Part shown: one piece after another, positions 57,885 to 64,000 of the stretch
Layout of the letters: every line of letters starts with the position of its first letter
Numbering within the stretch: position 1 is the first letter of the stretch
Assembly (NCBI GenBank): GCA_025936675.1
Contig: JAICSX010000009.1
Span: 5,191-69,190, forward strand
From: Sphingomonas sp.
Lineage (GTDB): Bacteria; Pseudomonadota; Alphaproteobacteria; Sphingomonadales; Sphingomonadaceae
Direction of reading: 5' to 3'
DNA: 64,000 bases
Program-made: the position numbers and the translations under genes
Notes under the pieces: model-generated
Told to the model about the DNA's origin: nothing
What the model saw: the letters and a program-made list of their open reading frames with translations, nothing else
Database searches by the model: none

Positions 57885-59129
57885 TCAGGCCGCGAACAGC
57901 TCCAGCTGCTGGCGCTTCGGCGCAACCAGGCTCCTGAGGTCGGCGCAATCGGTCAGCAGCGTCGGACGCCAGTCGGCCGTGGTGATGAACGGCCGCACCT
58001 TTGCGATCGACAGGGTCAGCCGCGCCACATCCTCGAGCCGCAGCTTTCGGGTGCGCCGCGATGAGAGAATTCGCTCTACAGCTTTCGTGCCAAGGCCGGG
58101 CACGCGCCACAGCATTTCCTTCGGCGCGCGATTCACATTCACCGGAAAGCTTTCGCGATGCTTCAGCGCCCAGGCGAGCTTGGGGTCGATGTCGAGCGGC
58201 AGCATGCCCTTCTCATCCGTCGCGCCCTGCACTTCCGCGGACGCGAAGCCGTAGAAGCGCATCAGCCAGTCCGCCTGATAGATGCGATGTTCGCGGATCA
58301 GCGGCGGGCGCTTCAGCGGCAGCACGGCGCTTGCGTCGGGAATCGGACTGAATGCGGAGTAGTAGACGCGCCTGAGAGAGTAGCGATCATAGAGGGTGCT
58401 CGCCTTGGCGACGATGTCCGAATCGTTGGCACTGTCGGCGCCAACGATAATCTGCGTCGATTGTCCCGCAGGAGCGAACTTCGGCGCAGACTTGAAGCGC
58501 TTCACAGCGTCATCGGCGTCAGCGATGCTCGACTTAATGTCCTGCATCGCGCCTTCGATCTGCCGCGCGTCCTTTTCCGGCGCAAGCCTCATCAGCCCTG
58601 CCTCGGTCGGCAGCTCGACGTTGATCGAAACGCGGTCGGCATAGAGCCCCGCCTGCCGAACCAGCTCAGGGTCCGCATCGGGGATCGTCTTCAAATGGAT
58701 GTAGCCGCGAAAATCGTGATCCTCACGCAGGCTCCGCGCGACCTCGACGATTTGCTCCATCGTGTAGTTCGACGAGCGGATGATCCCCGACGAAAGGAAC
58801 AGTCCCTCAATGTAGTTGCGTTTGTAAAAGGCAAGTGTGAGGCGAACGACCTCCTCGGCCGTGAACCGCGCGCGTCGAACGTTCGAGCTCTTGCGGTTGA
58901 TGCAATAAGCGCAGTCGAAGATGCAGCTGTTGGTGAGCAGGATCTTCAGCAGCGAAATGCAGCGGCCGTCCGGCGCATAAGCATGGCAGATGCCCATGCC
59001 TTCGCTCGAGCCCACGCCCGTCCCGCCGCGGCTGTCGCGCTTACTGCTTCCGGAGGAGGCGCAGGACGCATCATATTTGGCGGCGTCGGCGAGGATCGCG
59101 AGCTTCGCCTGAAGGTCGAGCTGGGCCAT
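57885..59129 (-). CDS. Radical SAM protein of the putative DNA modification/repair family (TIGR03916 type)
   Basis: A 414-residue radical SAM enzyme. The cluster motif C-x3-C-x2-C (C69, C73, C76 in SCIFDCAYC) begins a TIM-barrel-like core, and the C-terminus has a helix-hairpin-helix DNA-binding element (RVPGLGTKAVERILSSR). It is the constant genomic partner of UdgX/DUF4130; its reaction is unknown. The ATG at 59129 is chosen rather than 59138: a TTGCAA/17/TATGTG promoter would start transcription at this ATG, giving a leaderless mRNA, and the LexA box would overlap that promoter. Confidence 0.9.
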   Translation of the reverse strand: MAQLDLQAKLAILADAAKYDASCASSGSSKRDSRGGTGVGSSEGMGICHAYAPDGRCISLLKILLTNSCIFDCAYCINRKSSNVRRARFTAEEVVRLTLAFYKRNYIEGLFLSSGIIRSSNYTMEQIVEVARSLREDHDFRGYIHLKTIPDADPELVRQAGLYADRVSINVELPTEAGLMRLAPEKDARQIEGAMQDIKSSIADADDAVKRFKSAPKFAPAGQSTQIIVGADSANDSDIVAKASTLYDRYSLRRVYYSAFSPIPDASAVLPLKRPPLIREHRIYQADWLMRFYGFASAEVQGATDEKGMLPLDIDPKLAWALKHRESFPVNVNRAPKEMLWRVPGLGTKAVERILSSRRTRKLRLEDVARLTLSIAKVRPFITTADWRPTLLTDCADLRSLVAPKRQQLELFAA

Positions 59130-59131
59130 AT

Positions 59132-59146
59132 GTTCCACATATGTTC
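59132..59146. promoter_or_regulatory. LexA (SOS) box, alphaproteobacterial type
   Basis: GTTC-N7-GTTC (GTTCCACATATGTTC) matches the direct-repeat LexA site of alphaproteobacteria. It overlaps the candidate -10 (59136-59141) of the radical SAM-udgX operon, whose -35 would be TTGCAA at 59159-59164. Repression by LexA and induction by DNA damage follow from position. Confidence 0.78.
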
Positions 59147-59272
59147 CGTAACAAGCGCTTGCAAGCCAACGATTTAGCGCCTGCGACTAACCGATCGGCA
59201 CTGACGGCTGTTTGCCGGAACAGCAGCGTCCCCGGTTTGTTGGCAGGCGAACACCCAAGGAGAAATCAGGAA

Positions 59273-59767
59273 ATGGCCGACGACCGCGAGATTGAGGAAA
59301 AATTCTGGGACGCACTCAAGGACAGCCCTTTCATCATGCTCGGCATCGAAGGCGAGCGCGACGGCGCGACGCAGCCGATGACGGTCAATTTCGAGGGTGC
59401 GGATCGCGACGCCGGATTGCTGTGGATTTTCACCGCGAAGGATCACGAACTTACCCGGGCGATGGGTCGGTCGAATCGCGCCATTGCGTCATACGCGGCG
59501 AAGGGTCACGACCTGTTCGCCAGCCTTCGTGGCACCCTTCAAATCGCGAACGATCGGGCGACGATCGACCGGCTTTGGAATCCAATCATCGCCGAATGGT
59601 ACGAGGGCAAGGAGGATCCCAAGCTCGCGCTCGTGCGCTTCGACGTCCAGGACGCGAAAATTTGGCTTAGCGACGTCGAAGGCTTCCTCAAGCCCGCGCT
59701 GAACAAGCTGTTCGGCCGCAAGCCCGAGTCCGGGATCAAGGAAAAGGTCGCCGAAGTCAGCCTTTAG
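59273..59767 (+). CDS. Pyridoxamine 5'-phosphate oxidase-like general stress protein
   Basis: A 164-residue split-barrel protein of the 'general stress protein 26'-type PPOX group, which bind flavin and are often stress-induced. Characteristic segments are EEKFWDALKDSPFIMLGIEG, LWIFTAKDHEL and WNPIIAEWYEGKEDPKLALVRFD. AAGGAG precedes the ATG at 59273. It differs from the two other PPOX proteins in the window. Its stop overlaps the convergent POT gene by four bases. Confidence 0.87.
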   Translation: MADDREIEEKFWDALKDSPFIMLGIEGERDGATQPMTVNFEGADRDAGLLWIFTAKDHELTRAMGRSNRAIASYAAKGHDLFASLRGTLQIANDRATIDRLWNPIIAEWYEGKEDPKLALVRFDVQDAKIWLSDVEGFLKPALNKLFGRKPESGIKEKVAEVSL

Positions 59768-61167
59768 CTAAGCGCTGCCGCCTGGTCCTCGACCGTGCCT
59801 TGCATGCGCTTGCCGATCGCGAGCTTGAAGATGATGAAGGCGATGAGGCCGAACGCGGCGCTTCCCGCATGGATCAGCCAGAACGTCGTCGTCGGAAGCG
59901 TCGAATAGAGGCCTCCTACCCAGCCGACGAGCGCGTTGGCGATGAAGAACGACAGATAATAGAGCCCGATCACGGTCGCGCTAAGCTGCCGCGGCGCGAT
60001 CTTCGAGAAGAGCGCGAGGCTGATCGGCAGGACATGCGCGAAGCCGATGCTGTTTGTGAGCTCGAACATCATCGGCCAGAACATGCTGATCTTGTGCCCG
60101 GCACTTTGCGTTAGTGCGGCCATGAACAAGCAGAGCGCGCCCGCGACGGTGAATACGCTGCCGATGATCATCTTGCCGATTTCGTCGGGCTCGGCGCGCT
60201 TCGTGCCCCACCATTTCCAAAAGCCCGCGACGGCGACGAGCATGGTGAAGCTGACGGCGCTGTCGATGGTGATGAGCCAGCTGCTCGGGAAGCTGTAGTC
60301 GAAGAGCTTGAGGTTGAACTGCTGGTCGCCCCAGGTGAGATAGACGTTGAAGATCTGCTGGTTGGTGAGCAGGGCGACGGCAAGCACCGGGATCAAGATC
60401 ACGAGGTAAAGGACGCACAGCCAGTCGCCGCGGGTCAGCGGCTCCTTGGCGACCTGTTCGTTCGTGCGGAGTGATCGCCCTTCCGGAGCGAGCCAGCGAC
60501 GGCCCGACAGATAGATGATGAGGCCGAGCACCATCACCACGCCGGCGCAGCCGAAGCCGTAGTGCCATCCCACCTTCTGGCCGAGCGTGCCCGAGATCAA
60601 CGGCGCGATGATCACGCTGACGTTGATGAAGATGTAGTAGATCTGGAACGCCATCGCCCGCCTCAGGTCGTTAGGACCGTAAAGCGCACCGACCTGCGTC
60701 GCGATATTGCCCTTGAAGGCACCGACGCCGAGCACGAGCGCGACGAGCGCGAAGATGAAGGCTGACTGGATTGCCATCAGGAAATGGCCGATCGCCATCA
60801 GCACGCCGCCGAGGATCAGCGTCCGGTCACGCCCGAGCACCTTGTCGGCGACGATCCCGCCGAGGATCGGGGTCCCATATACGAGCGCGGTATAGGTTCC
60901 GAAGATCGCCGAGGCGAGCGGCTGGCCGGAAATGCCGTGGTAGATGTGGTTCTGCACCCAGTTGAGGCCGACCACATTTTCCATGCGGCCGGGCTTCAGC
61001 AGATAATTGACCATGTAGAGCACCAGCAGCGTCTGCATGGAATAATAAGAGAAGCGCTCGCACGCTTCGGTGAAGCCGAGATAACCCAGGCCCTTGGGAT
61101 GGCCGAGGAAGGCCCGGTCATCGGGGCTGCCGACTTCGTAGTCGGGTGTCGCGTCGGCGACGGTCAT
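59764..61167 (-). CDS. Proton-dependent oligopeptide transporter (POT/PTR), second copy
   Basis: A 467-residue MFS transporter of the POT family with about 12-14 helices, importing di/tripeptides with protons. The POT signature E-x-x-E-R is in FTEACERFSYYSMQ near residue 33, with GTYTALVYGTPILGGIVADKVLGRDRTLI and later a large insert. It is coupled by a four-base overlap to the paralogue upstream. Differences at the start of helix 1 suggest different peptide preference; unknown. Confidence 0.9.
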   Translation of the reverse strand: MTVADATPDYEVGSPDDRAFLGHPKGLGYLGFTEACERFSYYSMQTLLVLYMVNYLLKPGRMENVVGLNWVQNHIYHGISGQPLASAIFGTYTALVYGTPILGGIVADKVLGRDRTLILGGVLMAIGHFLMAIQSAFIFALVALVLGVGAFKGNIATQVGALYGPNDLRRAMAFQIYYIFINVSVIIAPLISGTLGQKVGWHYGFGCAGVVMVLGLIIYLSGRRWLAPEGRSLRTNEQVAKEPLTRGDWLCVLYLVILIPVLAVALLTNQQIFNVYLTWGDQQFNLKLFDYSFPSSWLITIDSAVSFTMLVAVAGFWKWWGTKRAEPDEIGKMIIGSVFTVAGALCLFMAALTQSAGHKISMFWPMMFELTNSIGFAHVLPISLALFSKIAPRQLSATVIGLYYLSFFIANALVGWVGGLYSTLPTTTFWLIHAGSAAFGLIAFIIFKLAIGKRMQGTVEDQAAALS

Positions 61168-62558
61168 CGCTGGTATCCTTCCGTTTTTGGCGGTTCAAGC
61201 GCGCGCTTCAGCATCGGGCCGAGCAGCAGCACCAGAAGCGCACCTGCAAAGCCGATCCCTGCGTCGACCATCCAGAAGGCCGCCGGGCTCATCTGGTCGT
61301 AGAAGCTGCCGACCCAACCCATGATCACGCTCCCGACGAACAGCGACATGAAGGACGCGCCCATCAGCGTCGAATTGACCCTTCTCGGGGCGGCAAGCGA
61401 GATCAGCGCGAGCAGCACCGGCCAGTACCAGATGAAGGCAAGGCCCATGCCGACAAAGCACAGGATGGGCCAAATCACGCCGACCTTCCCGTCCGCTGAA
61501 GGCATTGTGCATCCTAATGCAAGGATGGCCGCGGACATGCCGGTGATCGCGCAGCCGATCCCGATCTTCGCGACATCACTCGGCTCCTTGCCGCGCTTCG
61601 CCTGCCACGCCCACAGCGCCACGAGCGGCGGAACGACGACGATGCTCGCGAACGCGTCGATCGAGTTGAACCATGATGCGGGCACCGCGCCGAGCGGCGT
61701 CGCAAGGCTGACGTGGTCGTTGATGAACAAGATGCCGATGTTCCAGATCATCGGATAAGCGGCATTTGGGAGGACGGTCAGCGCAATCACGATGATGAGA
61801 AAGCCGACACGCTTTCGGTCTGCCTGCGTGAGGGGTGGCAGTTCCTCACCCTGCTTGGTTTTCGGTGCCGCCTTGCCGGGAAGGTAGCGCTGGCCCGACA
61901 GATAGATGAGCAGCGCCAGAATCATCAGCGCGGCAGCGAGCCCAAAGCCGGCATGCCAGCCATAGACAGCGGCAATCGCGCCGCAGCCGAGCGGGCCGAG
62001 AACCGCGCCGATATTGATAGCCGCCGAAAAAATGGTGAAGCCGCCGGTCCGCCGCGTCTCTTCGTTCGGCGGATATAGCTGACCGACCTGTGCCGAGATA
62101 TTGCCCTTGAGGCAGCCGGACCCGAGGATCAGCATCAGCAGTGCAACCAAGAAGCTCTGGTCGAACGACATCGCAAGATGGCCGGCGCTCATCAGCAGTG
62201 CGCCGAGCACGACCGTCGTTCGCGTCCCGAGCCAGCGATCGGCGATCAGCCCGCCGAGCACGGGCGTGAAGTAAACGAGCCCGCCGTACCAGCCGTAGAT
62301 CAGCGAGGCGAAGGCGACGTTGGACATTGGGCCACGCAGCTCGAACAAATGCCGCAGCGCTGCCAGTCCGGCGACATGCTCGGCACGCCCCGGCATCAAC
62401 AGCTGCTTGGTCATGTAGAGCGCGAGGAGTGCTGTCATCCCATAATAGGAAAAGCGCTCCCAGGTTTCAGTGAACGCGAGATAGGCAAGGCCGATCGGAT
62501 GGCCGAGGAAGGTGCGGGCTCGCCGCTCGTCGAGCGCAATGGCTGCGGCGCTGCTCAA
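61164..62558 (-). CDS. Proton-dependent oligopeptide transporter (POT/PTR), first copy
   Basis: A 464-residue POT family transporter: E-x-x-E-R in ETWERFSYYGMTALLALYM near residue 30, FASLIYGWYGGLVYFTPVLGGLIADRWLGTRTTV and the typical long loop between helices 6 and 7. The start is a TTG at 62558 with GGAGGGGA about 10 bases upstream. It precedes the second POT gene with a four-base overlap (ATGA). The two products are alignable along their length but clearly diverged, so this is an old duplication. Confidence 0.9.
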   Translation of the reverse strand: MSSAAAIALDERRARTFLGHPIGLAYLAFTETWERFSYYGMTALLALYMTKQLLMPGRAEHVAGLAALRHLFELRGPMSNVAFASLIYGWYGGLVYFTPVLGGLIADRWLGTRTTVVLGALLMSAGHLAMSFDQSFLVALLMLILGSGCLKGNISAQVGQLYPPNEETRRTGGFTIFSAAINIGAVLGPLGCGAIAAVYGWHAGFGLAAALMILALLIYLSGQRYLPGKAAPKTKQGEELPPLTQADRKRVGFLIIVIALTVLPNAAYPMIWNIGILFINDHVSLATPLGAVPASWFNSIDAFASIVVVPPLVALWAWQAKRGKEPSDVAKIGIGCAITGMSAAILALGCTMPSADGKVGVIWPILCFVGMGLAFIWYWPVLLALISLAAPRRVNSTLMGASFMSLFVGSVIMGWVGSFYDQMSPAAFWMVDAGIGFAGALLVLLLGPMLKRALEPPKTEGYQR

Positions 62559-62632
62559 AATGCGGGTCCCCTCCCGTGATGCTGCGCACCGCCTAACAAG
62601 CGCGCGGCCGCGCGGATAGCGTCATTCCATCG

Positions 62633-63019
62633 TCAGAGCTGTGGCGGCGTATCGGCTTCCTGCTGTTCCTTCTGCGCCTTCTTCGCCTGCTGGATTTGCT
62701 TGACCAGGCACCCTTCGCGGCCACCCGGCCCGACCGCCGAACAGCTTCCAGTGCCGACTTGGCCGACCGTCGTCAGCTCCTGGGCCTTGTTGCCCCAGGC
62801 TTCGCGCTGCTGCGGCGTGCCACGAAGTTGATCGGCCTTCGGCAAACGATAGCGTTCCTCAGGCTTGTGCCGGATGCAGATATAGCCGTTCGGACACGGA
62901 TCATTGCCGTAAATGTCGATTTTCAGCTGTCCAGCCTGCGCAATCGCGGGTGCCGGAAGGACGACGAAGCCGCCAGCCAGTGCGGCCACTCCTGCGAAGG
63001 AAATCACAAGCCTCTTCAT
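62633..63019 (-). CDS. Small exported protein of unknown function (128 aa)
   Basis: A 128-residue protein with a signal peptide (KRLVISFAGVAALAGGFVVLPAPAIAQ). The mature part has CPNGYICIRHKPEERYRLP, two further cysteines (GSCSAVGPGGREGC) suggesting two disulfides, and a Gln/Lys/Ala-rich tail. The ATG at 63019 has AAGGAC upstream; a Met six codons earlier is possible. It follows coq7 on the same strand with 49 bases between. Similar small proteins occur in sphingomonads, from memory. Confidence 0.7.
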   Translation of the reverse strand: MKRLVISFAGVAALAGGFVVLPAPAIAQAGQLKIDIYGNDPCPNGYICIRHKPEERYRLPKADQLRGTPQQREAWGNKAQELTTVGQVGTGSCSAVGPGGREGCLVKQIQQAKKAQKEQQEADTPPQL

Positions 63020-63068
63020 CACACGCGTCCTTTCCATGATTCCAGCGGCCAAGAGCGCATCAAGTTCC

Positions 63069-63605
63069 TCAAATCCGCTTGGAGAGCTCGATAGCCACCC
63101 TACAGCCGGCACGGATTGCCGCAGTCAATAAGGGGTAGCCCATCGCGTTGGTTGCGCCCGCGTCACGAGCGGTGTCGCGATGCTCGAGCTCGTCCTCGCG
63201 GAACGCGGCAATGTCGCCGGCAAGCTCCGGGTCCTCGTCGCCAAGCTCGGCGAGCTGCTCGCCATAATGTTTGTCGATCTCGGTCTCGATGGCGTCGGTG
63301 CAGGCAAGCGCGGCCTGCTCGGACATCAGCCCGGTCGCTGCGCCAAGCGCGAACCCAGCGACATTCCACAGCGGCTGCAACGCCGTTGGGCGCACGCGCC
63401 GCTGCGCCATTAGGTTGTTGAAGCGATCGAGGTGCCTGTGCTCCTGCGCTGCCATCCGGGCCGTCAGCTTGGCTTCGGGGCAATTCCGGCGAAGCACGGC
63501 CAGCTGGCCGGCGTAGATGCGTGTCGCGCCATATTCGCCCGCCTGGTCCACGCGAAGCATCGCCGCCGCATCGGCGCGCCGGTCGCCGGGGCGCCAGCCA
63601 GTCAC
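63069..63605 (-). CDS. coq7: Coq7-type demethoxyubiquinone hydroxylase
   Basis: A 178-residue di-iron hydroxylase of late ubiquinone synthesis. The carboxylate/His iron ligands are recognisable in LRVDQAGEYGATRIYAGQ, AQEHRHLDRFN, DAIETEIDKHYGEQL and FREDELEHRDTA, two E-x-x-H repeats in a four-helix bundle. The GTG at 63605 is chosen: it overlaps the dsbB stop by four bases (GTGA), although the frame is open further. With ubiA at the left, two steps of ubiquinone synthesis are in the window. Confidence 0.92.
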   Translation of the reverse strand: MTGWRPGDRRADAAAMLRVDQAGEYGATRIYAGQLAVLRRNCPEAKLTARMAAQEHRHLDRFNNLMAQRRVRPTALQPLWNVAGFALGAATGLMSEQAALACTDAIETEIDKHYGEQLAELGDEDPELAGDIAAFREDELEHRDTARDAGATNAMGYPLLTAAIRAGCRVAIELSKRI

Positions 63606-64000
63606 GCGCGGCGACCTTTGAGGCTGAGAATGAGGATCAGCGTTGCTCCTCCCAACGACAAGATCGCATTCCAGCCGGCGAGCGAGATCCCGAGGAAACG
63701 GAACTGGACCTCGTCGCAGCGCACCAGAGGTGCATGGGTGAGCTGCTTCAGAAGATCGGCGGTGCTGATGCCGCGTGAGACTTCGGCAGTACACTGCGTG
63801 AAACCCTGGAAGATCTTCGCTTCAACGCCCGCGTGATAGACTCCGATCGCCCCGGAAACGGCGATCGCCAGCGCCGCGAGGAGTGTCAGCGCCCACGCAC
63901 GCGACGATTGAGCGGGGCCCGTGAACGCAAGCACCGCCATGACGATCGCCGCCATATGGGCGTAGCGCTGCCACCAGCACATCTCGCACGGGTAGAGACC
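63602..64000 (-). CDS. DsbB-like disulfide bond formation protein (5' end beyond the window)
   Basis: The visible 132 residues of a four-helix inner membrane protein that reoxidises DsbA with quinone. The periplasmic CEMC (in LYPCEMCWWQRYAHM) is the first Cys pair; the second pair lies in TQCTAEV and LVRCDEVQ. The beginning of the gene is to the right of the window. It is coupled to coq7 by a four-base overlap. The two DsbA-like proteins at 50.6-52.1 kb are possible partners. Confidence 0.88.
   Translation of the reverse strand, partial: GLYPCEMCWWQRYAHMAAIVMAVLAFTGPAQSSRAWALTLLAALAIAVSGAIGVYHAGVEAKIFQGFTQCTAEVSRGISTADLLKQLTHAPLVRCDEVQFRFLGISLAGWNAILSLGGATLILILSLKGRRA

Noticed and set aside
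1..64000. CRISPR arrays, insertion sequences, prophage genes, rRNA
   Set aside because: No regularly spaced direct repeats, transposase, phage structural genes or rRNA sequence were recognised on reading the window.

Overview
The window is a GC-rich, densely coded alphaproteobacterial chromosome segment, most likely from the Sphingomonadales. The evidence is the gene content (hflK beside mrp, a COG3572-type gshA, a CC0125/CC1285-family lipoprotein, a DciA/DsbA-like/DsbA-like/SMC run, a heme-PAS FixL/FixJ pair) and an alphaproteobacterial GTTC-N7-GTTC SOS box. No phage, insertion sequence or CRISPR array was seen. Both ends cut genes: hflK on the left and a dsbB-like gene on the right.

Layout. 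1-10.8 kb is housekeeping: hflK, mrp, a CoA-binding protein, pmbA/tldE, ubiA, rsmE, gshA, a proline iminopeptidase and an S45 amidohydrolase. 10.9-12.6 kb holds an MHS-type transporter behind a near-perfect FNR-type box and a small hypothetical gene. 12.6-20.7 kb is one long minus-strand run: a trp leader/attenuator, trpD, a fused trpC-trpF, trpB and trpA, followed directly by the NHEJ genes ku and ligD. The trp proteins look enteric rather than alphaproteobacterial, and trpE and trpG are missing. 20.8-26.1 kb encodes what looks like a complete polyprenyl-phosphate-D-arabinose pathway: a HAD-UbiA fusion, DprE1-like and DprE2-like enzymes and a GT-C-like membrane protein.

26.1-28.7 kb is a metal-response cassette: a Met-rich outer-membrane protein, a glutaredoxin-MauE fusion and a CueR-like MerR regulator with a textbook 19-bp-spacer operator. 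28.8-38.9 kb is a stress/oxygen/iron region: universal stress protein, lipoprotein, two PPOX proteins, L,D-transpeptidase, FixL/FixJ, an iron-permease-like protein, VIT-family transporter and AI-2E transporter. A 16-bp motif (TACGCA-N4-TGCGTA and close variants) recurs at four promoters around fixLJ and probably marks a local regulon.

tRNA-Gly(TCC) and tRNA-Tyr(GTA) lie at 39.1-39.4 kb, followed by a LuxR-HTH gene and small hypothetical genes. 41.2-48.9 kb carries rlmB, a 3-methyladenine glycosylase, a pirin, a 2OG-Fe(II) oxygenase, creD, a LOG-family gene and a membrane-anchored cytochrome c. 49-55.5 kb carries mutY, a dciA-like gene, two DsbA-like oxidoreductases and smc. 56.4-59.1 kb is a udgX plus radical-SAM DNA-repair operon whose promoter overlaps a LexA box. 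The right end has two tandem POT peptide transporters, a small exported protein, coq7 and dsbB.

All calls were made by reading sequence and motifs. No database search was run, so family names rest on recognised motifs and neighbours.
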